From contig NZ_CP170547.1 of the NCBI RefSeq assembly GCF_042695135.1, forward strand, positions 1,612,001 to 1,676,000: a DNA stretch of 64,000 bases, written 5' to 3'. The translations under genes and the position numbers were made by a program. The notes under the pieces were generated by a model. It did no database searches, was not told the origin of the DNA, and worked only from the letters and a program-made list of their open reading frames with translations. The stretch's first letter is position 1. Each line of letters opens with the position of its first letter. The DNA comes from Epilithonimonas sp042695135. GTDB lineage: Bacteria > Bacteroidota > Bacteroidia > Flavobacteriales > Weeksellaceae. Of this stretch, positions 1 through 7,781 are shown piece by piece.

Positions 1-1
1 G

Positions 2-1633
2 GAAGATAAAGTTGATGAGCTGTTTCAATTATTAAAAATTGACAGGTTTATAAACGATCGGCATGTTAAGAAAGAACTCTTATTTTCCATTAATATTCTG
101 GCTTGGCGTGTTATTGGAAACGCCCTGGATGTCGAGGTTATGAAAATGGTGCCGGAGTACCGGAATTTCGACAACCCATTTCTGGCTCTGCAAAATGAAT
201 TGGATATATTGAATGCAGATTTTAACCAAAATCAGGATTTTAAACTTTCATCTACAGATGAGATCTATAAACAGACAAAAGTCTATATGGATCAATGTCT
301 GGAATTTGTCAATATTGCGTTCAAAAACTCTTCAAAATATGGGATTTCGGGCAAAACGAATCAGTCGCTGCTCAAGATCAGGCAACAGCTGAACAGGATG
401 TCGGATATCATCAAATTATTTATAATAGATGAAGAAAGAGATTATCTTATCAATTCCAAACAGTTATTTTTCAATATTTTAAAGTACAAATCTCATAAAA
501 ATAATCTTCGTGATCTGGTCTCTGACAGCACAAGGCTGATGTCGCATTTGATTACGAATCATACCGCAGAAACGGGAACGCATTACATTACTTCCACTTT
601 CAAATCCTACATGAAAATGTTCTGGAAAGCTTCTGGTGGCGGTGTAATTGTTGGTGCTTTATGTGTTTTGAAAATGCTTTACAGTTATATCCCAGCCAGC
701 GATTTTTCACATGCATTTTTGTATTCTATGAATTATGCAATGGGATTTGTAATGATCTATCTAATGCATTTTACACTGGCCACAAAACAACCTGCGATGA
801 CGGCTGCCACGATGGCAAAAGTCTTATCGGATGGGAATAACAGAAATACTTACAAGGAATTTGCACATCTTATTTCCCAGTTGTTCAGGTCTCAGTTTAT
901 AGCATTTGTTGGTAATGTCCTGCTTTCTTTCCCCGTTTCGCTGATTATTATTTATGGATTAGAAATCCTTTTCAAGCAAAATTTTGCCTTTGAAAAATCT
1001 GGCAAATTACTTTACGATTTGGATCCTTTCCAGTCTAAGGCCATTTTGCACGCTTCCATTGCCGGTGTTTTTCTTTTTATTTCGGGTGTTATTTCCGGAA
1101 ATATCAGCAACAATTCTGTGTTTTATCAGATTCCGAGAAGAATTGCGAAAAATCCGTTCATCAATTACTTTTTCGGGCAAAGATTTGCAAAACAATTGTC
1201 TGTTTACTATTCCAAAAACTGGGCTGGCATCGCTTCCAATTTTTGGTTCGGTGTTTTCCTTGGAGCCACTGCGCCAATCGGACTTTTTCTGGGATTGGAT
1301 CTGGATATCCGTCACATTACATTTGCAGCCGGTAACTTTGCGCTAGGACTTTATGGAAAAGATTTTGTGGTTACTTCTTACACCTTTTGGATCTCATTTG
1401 TCACGGTTTTCATCATTGGGTTTTTCAACTTCATTGTGAGTTTTGGACTGTCAATGCTTTTGGCATTCCGCTCCAGAAGGGTAGAAATGAGTGAAGCGAG
1501 AGAGATTTTTAGGGAGATTTTTGGTTATTTTATCAGAAATCCATTCCGGTTTTTCTTTCCGCTGAGATCCAGATTGGATGAGAGAAGCAAAAAGATGATA
1601 GAGGAAATCTCTACAGGATCAGCAGATCATTAA
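2..1633 (+). CDS. Gcr/SpecificRecomb-family membrane protein, 5' end cut by window
   Basis: The frame is open from base 2, so the gene begins before the window; 543 codons are visible. The N-terminal half is soluble and helical. The C-terminal half has about six hydrophobic segments, for example around GALCVLKMLYSYIP, FVGNVLLSFPVSLIIIYG and FWISFVTVFIIGFFNF. The pattern fits the family annotated as 'site-specific recombinase' (Gcr type), whose biochemical role is not established. No tyrosine- or serine-recombinase catalytic motif is visible, so the recombinase name should be treated with caution. The 3' end overlaps the convergent DUF721 gene by 23 bp. Confidence 0.75.
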   Translation, partial: EDKVDELFQLLKIDRFINDRHVKKELLFSINILAWRVIGNALDVEVMKMVPEYRNFDNPFLALQNELDILNADFNQNQDFKLSSTDEIYKQTKVYMDQCLEFVNIAFKNSSKYGISGKTNQSLLKIRQQLNRMSDIIKLFIIDEERDYLINSKQLFFNILKYKSHKNNLRDLVSDSTRLMSHLITNHTAETGTHYITSTFKSYMKMFWKASGGGVIVGALCVLKMLYSYIPASDFSHAFLYSMNYAMGFVMIYLMHFTLATKQPAMTAATMAKVLSDGNNRNTYKEFAHLISQLFRSQFIAFVGNVLLSFPVSLIIIYGLEILFKQNFAFEKSGKLLYDLDPFQSKAILHASIAGVFLFISGVISGNISNNSVFYQIPRRIAKNPFINYFFGQRFAKQLSVYYSKNWAGIASNFWFGVFLGATAPIGLFLGLDLDIRHITFAAGNFALGLYGKDFVVTSYTFWISFVTVFIIGFFNFIVSFGLSMLLAFRSRRVEMSEAREIFREIFGYFIRNPFRFFFPLRSRLDERSKKMIEEISTGSADH

Positions 1634-1907
1634 TCAAAGAGTCGTTTTTTAAAACTTCCCGGAATTTCTTCAGAAAAAAGGTTTTTCTCAGCCGGAAATC
1701 ATTTTTCAAAAGCGGTGATTTGATCCGGATAATCAGGACTTGTTCCTTTAGATTAACTGTTTCTATTTCAGAAAAAAGATCGCTGGAAAGGTAATCTTGC
1801 AAAAAATCCCTGATCTCGAATGCTTTCAGCTTGTCTTCGAAACCATAGATTCTGGCAAAAGAACTCACCAGTTCAGAAGATTGATATTCGCGTTTTTTTC
1901 TGCTCAT
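1611..1907 (-). CDS. DUF721 (DciA-like) family protein
   Basis: A 98-residue protein with a basic start (MSRKKREYQ) and the compact helix plus beta layout of DUF721 proteins, typically about 95-100 residues in Flavobacteriia. Relatives include DciA, which helps load the replicative helicase; transferring that role here is inference. It is convergent with the Gcr-type gene and overlaps its last 23 bp. It is divergent from ychF, with about 135 bp between them. Confidence 0.7.
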   Translation of the reverse strand: MSRKKREYQSSELVSSFARIYGFEDKLKAFEIRDFLQDYLSSDLFSEIETVNLKEQVLIIRIKSPLLKNDFRLRKTFFLKKFREVLKNDSLINDLLIL

Positions 1908-1971
1908 TTTGAATTTGTTTCAGGAACTTAATTAAGATTGTAAAAGTAGAAAATTCAAATGCAAAAATCAG

Positions 1972-1979
1972 TATCTTTG
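1972..1979 (+). promoter_or_regulatory. -7 promoter box of ychF
   Basis: TATCTTTG matches the Bacteroidota -7 consensus TAnnTTTG and lies 63 bp before the ychF ATG. No TTG lies at the usual 17-23 bp upstream, so the -33 element is weak or absent. Confidence 0.5.
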
Positions 1980-2042
1980 CGAACCTTAATTTTTATAATG
2001 CGAGAAGCAATCAGCTAATCGCCAAAAGCAAACAGCAAAAAT

Positions 2043-3134
2043 ATGAAATGTGGAATCGTAGGTCTTCCGAATGTAGGAAAATCAACCCTTTTTAATTGTC
2101 TTAGCAACGCAAAAGCACAGTCTGCAAACTATCCGTTTTGTACTATAGAACCAAATCTTGGAACTGTTTCTGTTCCGGATACCAGATTATTTGAGTTAGA
2201 AAAAATCGTAAATCCTGAGAGGGTTCTGCCTGCGGTTGTAGAGATTGTGGACATTGCCGGATTGGTAAAAGGAGCAAGTAAAGGGGAAGGATTGGGAAAT
2301 CAGTTTCTGGCAAATATCAGAGAATGTGAAGCGATTATTCATGTTTTGAGATGTTTTGATAACGGAAATATCATCCACGTGGAAGGTTCCGTAGATCCTA
2401 TCAGAGATAAAGAAATTATTGATATAGAACTTCAACTAAAAGATCTTGAAGCTATTGGAAAGGCGGTTGATAAAGCTAAGAAATTCCTGAAATCCGGTAA
2501 GAAAGAAGATCTTCTGACTTATGATGTTTTGCAGAATCTTCAGACATTTGTAGAAGAAGGCAAAAATGCAAGAGAATTTCCTGCAGATGATTTTGCAGTT
2601 TCAATTATCAGCGAGATTCAGTTATTGACCAATAAGCCTGTTCTTTATGTTTGTAATGTGGATGAAAATTCTATCAAAAACGGTAATGACTGGATCGCAA
2701 AGATCGAGGAAATGGCTAAAAATGAAAATGCAGAAGTTGTGGTTTTAGCCGCTCAGATAGAAGCGGATATCAATGAACTTGAGACTTTTGAAGAAAGACA
2801 AATGTTTCTGGAAGAACTGGGTCTGGAAGAGCCAGGCGTAAACAGACTGATCAGAAAAGCTTACGATCTTTTGAAATTACAGACTTATTTCACAGCAGGA
2901 GTTAAGGAAGTTAGAGCGTGGACCATTGGTCAGGGCTGGACTGCACCTCAGGCGGCTGGCGTGATTCACACAGATTTTGAAAAAGGATTTATCCGTGCAG
3001 AAGTGATCAAATACAACGATTATATGCATTATGGCTCTGAAGCGAAAGTAAAAGAGGCGGGCAAACTATCTGTAGAAGGAAAAGAATATGTTGTTCAGGA
3101 TGGTGATATTATGCATTTTAGATTTAATGTTTAA
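2043..3134 (+). CDS. ychF: Redox-regulated ATPase YchF (Obg family)
   Basis: A 363-residue protein of the usual YchF length. The P-loop GLPNVGKS is at residues 7-14. DIAGLVKGASKGEGLGNQFL forms the switch II/G3 region, and the C-terminal TGS-like domain holds the conserved stretch FTAGVKEVRAWTI. YchF is a ribosome-associated P-loop ATPase that prefers ATP over GTP and is linked to oxidative stress and translation. The gene stands alone: it has its own TAnnTTTG box and a hairpin-T-run terminator just downstream. Confidence 0.97.
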   Translation: MKCGIVGLPNVGKSTLFNCLSNAKAQSANYPFCTIEPNLGTVSVPDTRLFELEKIVNPERVLPAVVEIVDIAGLVKGASKGEGLGNQFLANIRECEAIIHVLRCFDNGNIIHVEGSVDPIRDKEIIDIELQLKDLEAIGKAVDKAKKFLKSGKKEDLLTYDVLQNLQTFVEEGKNAREFPADDFAVSIISEIQLLTNKPVLYVCNVDENSIKNGNDWIAKIEEMAKNENAEVVVLAAQIEADINELETFEERQMFLEELGLEEPGVNRLIRKAYDLLKLQTYFTAGVKEVRAWTIGQGWTAPQAAGVIHTDFEKGFIRAEVIKYNDYMHYGSEAKVKEAGKLSVEGKEYVVQDGDIMHFRFNV

Positions 3135-3155
3135 GATAACATTTCAAAATATTAT

Positions 3156-3184
3156 AAAACGCTTTCAGAAATGGAGGCGTTTTT
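3156..3184 (+). terminator. Rho-independent terminator after ychF
   Basis: AAAACGC and GCGTTTT form a 7-bp stem around a 14-nt loop, running into a T tract, 22 bp after the ychF stop codon. Confidence 0.6.
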
Positions 3185-3189
3185 GCTTG

Positions 3190-3197
3190 TAAATTTG
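3190..3197 (+). promoter_or_regulatory. -7 box for T9SS cargo gene
   Basis: TAAATTTG matches TAnnTTTG and lies 23 bp before the start codon. No convincing -33 element is visible. Confidence 0.4.
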
Positions 3198-3220
3198 GCA
3201 AAATTTAAAATAAAAAAATT

Positions 3221-4021
3221 ATGATCAAAAAATTACTATTTGTTTCAGCTTTAGCATCAGTTTTTTACAGCCAGGCGCAGACAACAGTTTTTAAAGAAGA
3301 TTTTGAAAATTCTACATCTGTTGCACAATGGAAATTGTATGACAGAGATGGAGACGGACAAAATTGGGAAATCCTGAATGCAGAACTCAATGAACTTCCA
3401 AATTTCACAGGTAATCTCGCCGTTTCATTTTCGTGGTATTTAGAAGTGTTTACGCCGGATAATGTTTTGGAAAGTCCTTCAATTACATTGCCAAATTCCA
3501 GCTCACTTAGTTTATCTTTCAAAGCTGCAGCAGGCGATGAAGAGCTTTTTCAGGAGTATTATGCAGTTTATGTAATTCCTGCAGCTTCTGCTTTTACAGG
3601 AACGGAAACGCCGGTTTTTGAAGAAACTTTTGACGCAGGATATTTGGATGTTGCAAAAGTGATTAATATCGATATTTCATCTTTTAAAGGCCAGGATGTA
3701 AAATTAATTTTCAGGCATTATGACTGCACAGATATTTTCTATATGGGAATAGATGACATTGAAATTAAAGATAATGCGGGAATGGCAGTTTCAGAATCTG
3801 CGGCTTTAGCACTGAAAATTTCTCCAAATCCTGCAACCGATTTGGTTAAGATTTCAGGAATCAAAACTTTTGATAATGTGAGGGTTTTTGATATGACCGG
3901 TAAAATTGTAAAAGAAGCAAAAACTTCTGAAGTCATTGTGAAAGATCTTCCTTCCGGACAATATATCATCAATGTTTACTCAGGAAATCAAGTCATCTCC
4001 AGAAAACTAATCAAAAAATAA
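3221..4021 (+). CDS. Secreted protein, choice-of-anchor J-like domain with T9SS type A sorting domain
   Basis: A 266-residue protein. It has a Sec signal peptide (residues 1-19, MIKKLLFVSALASVFYSQAQ), a beta-rich central domain of the choice-of-anchor J/MAM-like type (VFKEDFENS... GIDDIEI), and a C-terminal T9SS sorting domain over the last ~70 residues. The sorting domain begins with SPNPATD, contains RVFDMTGKIV and DLPSGQYIINV, and ends in a basic tail. Such proteins cross the outer membrane through T9SS and lose the tail on export. The ligand or substrate is unknown. It is flanked by terminators, so it is monocistronic. Confidence 0.85.
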   Translation: MIKKLLFVSALASVFYSQAQTTVFKEDFENSTSVAQWKLYDRDGDGQNWEILNAELNELPNFTGNLAVSFSWYLEVFTPDNVLESPSITLPNSSSLSLSFKAAAGDEELFQEYYAVYVIPAASAFTGTETPVFEETFDAGYLDVAKVINIDISSFKGQDVKLIFRHYDCTDIFYMGIDDIEIKDNAGMAVSESAALALKISPNPATDLVKISGIKTFDNVRVFDMTGKIVKEAKTSEVIVKDLPSGQYIINVYSGNQVISRKLIKK

Positions 4022-4026
4022 ATCTT

Positions 4027-4056
4027 AAATGCTTCAAATACTGAAGCATTTTTTTT
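4027..4056 (+). terminator. Rho-independent terminator
   Basis: AATGCTTCA and TGAAGCATT form a 9-bp stem with a short loop, followed by eight T residues. Confidence 0.8.
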
Positions 4057-4080
4057 AAATTTTAGGAAAATTATCTTCTT

Positions 4081-5175
4081 ATGAAAAATATCTTTTTTTT
4101 ACTGTTTTTAATTTTTATTTCCTGTGAAAAGTCTGTGGAAGAGGATTGTTTCAAAGACAAAGATGAAAAAATATTTAATGGATATGTAGAAGTAAAACCT
4201 TATACAGTAAAGGAAATTCTTAAACATAAACCTGAATATTTAACAATCTCTGATTTGAAAAAGTTTAGAAGTTTCAAGGAAGATAGTATAGCGAATCATA
4301 CTTTCAATGTTTTGGATGATAAGAAATCTAAATTGAAATTAGCAAATTATAATGAAGAATATCAGGATTTTGATAAAGCTTTTTTAGGACAATTCGGATA
4401 TTATTTCAGGCAAAATGTGAATGGAATCAACTATGCTTTTGGTAAAAACGGATTAGGTTTCTGGTTGCTAAAAATTGAAAATAACAGAGCTAAAGCTTAT
4501 TTTTTAGGATTGAGTTTTAGTCATTATTATATTAATGAAATCCAAACCGATCCGATTATAAAAAATGGAGAATTGCAGTTGCAAGGCAGCCTCGTACAGA
4601 TTATAAAAGTTCCAGGTCTTCCTGGTTATGACGATTACTCTGCTATCGCTGACGGGAAGCTTTTTAAAATCAAACTTTCAGATTTGGAAAAAGATTCTGA
4701 TAATGATGGCTACAACGATATTTTTGAAGAATCATTTGGACTGGATCCTAAAAACAAAGATACAGATTCTGATGGGGTAGATGATCTCAAAGATATGAAT
4801 CCGCTTTTTAAATCTGAGAAAAATAAATTTACTCAGCTTTATGAAGAATTTTTAATTAATAATTATGCTTTTGACAAGGTCAACTTAAAAGAGATGAATT
4901 ATTTCATTAGTGTTTATGAAAATGATTGTGAGTACTTCCAAAAAGTGAATCCACAATCAAGAACGTTGATCGTCCCGGAGGATAAAGATAAGTTACCGTA
5001 TTATTTACAAGTGACAAATGTAGTAAATAATGGATTTTCAAAATTACAAAAGGATTCCCAGAACAAAGAAAAATTCTATTTTCATGAATGGGGAGGTGGT
5101 TCTACAACAGATTATTCTGTAGAATTCATTAAAGGAAAATGGAAGATTATTATGCTTGGTGGAACTGTTTCTTGA
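4081..5175 (+). CDS. Lipoprotein with thrombospondin type 3-like calcium-binding repeats
   Basis: A 364-residue protein. The lipobox FLIFISC puts the lipidated cysteine at residue 15, so it is probably outer-membrane or periplasmic. Residues ~200-240 hold Asp-rich turns, DSDNDGYNDIFEESFG and DTDSDGVDDLKDMNP, typical of thrombospondin type 3 repeats that bind calcium. The flanking regions match no family I recognise. It stands alone between a terminator and the topoisomerase IV genes. Confidence 0.7.
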   Translation: MKNIFFLLFLIFISCEKSVEEDCFKDKDEKIFNGYVEVKPYTVKEILKHKPEYLTISDLKKFRSFKEDSIANHTFNVLDDKKSKLKLANYNEEYQDFDKAFLGQFGYYFRQNVNGINYAFGKNGLGFWLLKIENNRAKAYFLGLSFSHYYINEIQTDPIIKNGELQLQGSLVQIIKVPGLPGYDDYSAIADGKLFKIKLSDLEKDSDNDGYNDIFEESFGLDPKNKDTDSDGVDDLKDMNPLFKSEKNKFTQLYEEFLINNYAFDKVNLKEMNYFISVYENDCEYFQKVNPQSRTLIVPEDKDKLPYYLQVTNVVNNGFSKLQKDSQNKEKFYFHEWGGGSTTDYSVEFIKGKWKIIMLGGTVS

Positions 5176-5217
5176 ACTGATAAAAGGTCAATAAGGAAAA
5201 TTTAATTCAGAAAGGCA

Positions 5218-5237
5218 TAAATTTGACAGACTGTCTG
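5218..5237 (+). promoter_or_regulatory. TAAATTTG box followed by CAGAC-T-GTCTG palindrome
   Basis: TAAATTTG (5218-5225) is directly followed by the perfect inverted repeat CAGAC-T-GTCTG (5227-5237). It may be a regulated upstream promoter for the topoisomerase IV genes or the end of the previous transcript. No regulator can be named. Confidence 0.25.
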
Positions 5238-5312
5238 ACTTTTTTGTTGGATAAATTTATCAACATCCATCAAAATTAATTCTCAAAACTTTCAAATTAA
5301 ATTTCATTTCGT

Positions 5313-5320
5313 TAAATTTG
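5313..5320 (+). promoter_or_regulatory. -7 promoter box of parE; decides the start codon
   Basis: TAAATTTG matches TAnnTTTG. It overlaps the in-frame GTG at 5320, which would therefore lie upstream of the transcript. This supports the ATG at 5371 as the real start. Confidence 0.5.
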
Positions 5321-5370
5321 TGAGTTACCGATTCTTTCACGGTTTCAATATTTTTCAGAAATCAAAAAAT

Positions 5371-7251
5371 ATGAGCGAAATTAATCCTGTAAATTATTCC
5401 GAAGATAACATACGAACGCTGGATTGGCAGGAGCATATCAGGCTTCGTCCCGGGATGTATATTGGAAAATTGGGCGATGGTTCTTCTGCGGACGATGGGA
5501 TTTATATTCTCCTCAAAGAGATCATCGATAACTCCATCGATGAGTTTGTGATGAAAGCCGGAAAACGCATTGAGATCAAAGTGGATGAAGGCAAAGTCAC
5601 GATCCGGGATTACGGACGCGGAATTCCATTAGGGAAAGTGGTTGACGCAGTTTCCAAAATGAATACCGGTGGTAAATATGACAGCAAAGCTTTCAAAAAA
5701 TCCGTTGGTCTTAATGGTGTCGGTACAAAAGCGGTAAATGCCTTGTCTGGCTTTTTCAGAGTGAAATCTGTAAGAGAAAACCGAGTGAAAATGGCCGAGT
5801 TTTCCAAAGGAATTATCAAGATCGATTATCCTGAAGCTGATTCTTCTGACAGAAACGGAACAGAAATCAGCTTTGTTCCGGATGAAGAGATTTTCATCAA
5901 TTTCAAATTCCGAAAAGAATATGTAGAGCGCATGCTTCGTAACTATGCTTACCTGAATCCCGGTTTGACAATTCTTTTCAACGGCGAAAAATTTTATTCC
6001 GAAAATGGTTTAAAAGATCTCTTGGAAGAAGAATTGGAAAGCGAAATTCTTTACCCGATCATTCATCTGAAGGAAGAAGATATAGAAGTAGCAATCACAC
6101 ATTCGGATAAATCACAAACCGAAACCTATTTCTCATTCGTCAACGGACAAAATACGACACAGGGTGGAACGCATCTCAATGCCTTCCGTGAAGCTTTTGT
6201 AAAAACAATAAGAGAATTTTATAATAAAAATTTTGAAGCTGCAGATATTCGTAAATCTATTATCGCTGCAGTTTCTATAAAAGTGATCGAACCTGTTTTT
6301 GAGTCTCAGACCAAAACAAAATTAGGGTCAAACGAGATCGAACCAGGCGGAATGACGGTGCGGACTTTCATTATAGATTCGCTTAAAAATAAACTGGACA
6401 ATTACCTTCACAGAAATCCCGAAACGGCGGAAGCCATTCTCAGAAAAATTATGATTTCTGAACGGGAAAGAAAAGAGTTATCCGGAATCCAGAAATTGGC
6501 GAGAGAACGTGCAAAGAAAGTTTCGCTGCATAATAAAAAACTGAGGGACTGTCGTCATCATTATAATGACCAAAAAGCAACGAGAAAATCGGAAACGGTG
6601 ATCTTTATTACCGAAGGAGATTCTGCTTCCGGTTCCATTACAAAATCCAGAGATGTGGAAACTCAGGCTGTTTTTTCTTTGAAAGGGAAGCCGCTTAACT
6701 GCTATGGATTAACGAAAAAAGTGGTTTACGAGAATGAAGAGTTCAATCTTTTGCAGGCTGCACTTAACATTGAAGAAAGTTTGGAAGATCTGCGTTATAA
6801 TCATGTCGTGATTGCAACAGATGCCGATGTGGACGGTATGCACATCCGATTACTGATGATCACTTTTTTTCTCCAGTTTTTCCCGGATTTGATTAAGAAT
6901 GGCCACTTATACATTCTTCAGACACCACTTTTCCGTGTTAGAAATAAAAAGGAAACACGGTATTGTTATTCAGATGCTGAAAGATTGAAAGCGCTGGATG
7001 AGTTAGGCAAAAATCCGGAAATCACCCGATTCAAAGGACTGGGAGAGATCTCGCCGGATGAATTCAAACATTTTATAGGAAAAGATATCAGATTAGAACC
7101 CGTCGTTTTGGGCAAAGATCAGACAATTACACAGATTCTGGAATTTTATATGGGCAAAAATACACCGGACAGACAGTTGTTCATTCTGGATAATCTGGTT
7201 GTCGAAGATACTGATATAGATAAAAAAGAAATCAGAGAACCGGAAATTTAA
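5371..7251 (+). CDS. parE: DNA topoisomerase IV subunit B
   Basis: A 626-residue type IIA topoisomerase ATPase subunit that works with the product of the parC gene downstream to decatenate and relax DNA. The GHKL ATPase motifs are EIIDNSIDE, RDYGRGIP and the glycine-rich GLNGVGTKAVNAL. The TOPRIM domain carries FITEGDSASGS and DADVDGMH, the latter for metal binding. The C-terminus ends in the usual PDRQLFI region. A GTG 17 codons upstream is rejected because it lies in a promoter box. ParE and GyrB are hard to separate by eye; the neighbouring ParC-type A subunit favours topoisomerase IV. Confidence 0.93.
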   Translation: MSEINPVNYSEDNIRTLDWQEHIRLRPGMYIGKLGDGSSADDGIYILLKEIIDNSIDEFVMKAGKRIEIKVDEGKVTIRDYGRGIPLGKVVDAVSKMNTGGKYDSKAFKKSVGLNGVGTKAVNALSGFFRVKSVRENRVKMAEFSKGIIKIDYPEADSSDRNGTEISFVPDEEIFINFKFRKEYVERMLRNYAYLNPGLTILFNGEKFYSENGLKDLLEEELESEILYPIIHLKEEDIEVAITHSDKSQTETYFSFVNGQNTTQGGTHLNAFREAFVKTIREFYNKNFEAADIRKSIIAAVSIKVIEPVFESQTKTKLGSNEIEPGGMTVRTFIIDSLKNKLDNYLHRNPETAEAILRKIMISERERKELSGIQKLARERAKKVSLHNKKLRDCRHHYNDQKATRKSETVIFITEGDSASGSITKSRDVETQAVFSLKGKPLNCYGLTKKVVYENEEFNLLQAALNIEESLEDLRYNHVVIATDADVDGMHIRLLMITFFLQFFPDLIKNGHLYILQTPLFRVRNKKETRYCYSDAERLKALDELGKNPEITRFKGLGEISPDEFKHFIGKDIRLEPVVLGKDQTITQILEFYMGKNTPDRQLFILDNLVVEDTDIDKKEIREPEI

Positions 7252-7280
7252 GAAAGTACACAAAAACACACAAAACACAA

Positions 7281-7781
7281 ATGAGATTAAGTAACAGAAG
7301 CAGATTACCAGTTTATAGTTTTATCTATTCACTTGTTGGGATCATTTTTATTTTAGGCGTTATTGCCTATATATTGGAAATCAATAAGTTTGATGTTTTT
7401 GGAGATAAAGCGTGGGTCATATTATTGATTCCGGCTTTGATGTTTCTTTTGCTTTATTTTTTAGGAAGACCTATTTTTGAATATGACAGTGACGGCGAAG
7501 CACTCAACTTCCGAAATAATCATATTCTTTTTATCTTTTCTAAAAAAAATGCAAAAGATGAATTTCCAAAATATAAATTGATAAGATATAATATTGTTAA
7601 TGGATTGGTTTTTAAAAGATTATATATTTATATATCCAGTAAAAAGACTCATGTTCTGCTTCTGAAATATGACATATCGTTTCTCAGCAGAAAACAGATA
7701 AAGGATTTGAAATTTTCTTTAAGTAAAGTGATAAAAGCAAACAAAGAAATCATACAAAGAGATAATACGGCAACAGATTAA
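7281..7781 (+). CDS. Small membrane protein between parE and parC
   Basis: A 166-residue protein that I do not recognise by family. Residues ~12-32 and ~45-62 are hydrophobic helices separated by a short loop. The remainder is a soluble, Lys-rich domain with beta-strand character (FEYDSDGEALNFRNNHILFI), somewhat like bacterial PH domains that follow a two-helix anchor; that likeness is weak. The stop codon overlaps the parC start (TAATG), so it is probably translated with parC in one operon. Confidence 0.7.
   Translation: MRLSNRSRLPVYSFIYSLVGIIFILGVIAYILEINKFDVFGDKAWVILLIPALMFLLLYFLGRPIFEYDSDGEALNFRNNHILFIFSKKNAKDEFPKYKLIRYNIVNGLVFKRLYIYISSKKTHVLLLKYDISFLSRKQIKDLKFSLSKVIKANKEIIQRDNTATD

Noticed and set aside
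2..1633. Tyrosine or serine site-specific recombinase
   Set aside because: The family name says recombinase, but the visible protein is a polytopic membrane protein with no catalytic recombinase motif.
5320..5370. GTG start extending parE by 17 residues
   Set aside because: The GTG lies in a TAAATTTG promoter box and the added residues are not typical of the family.
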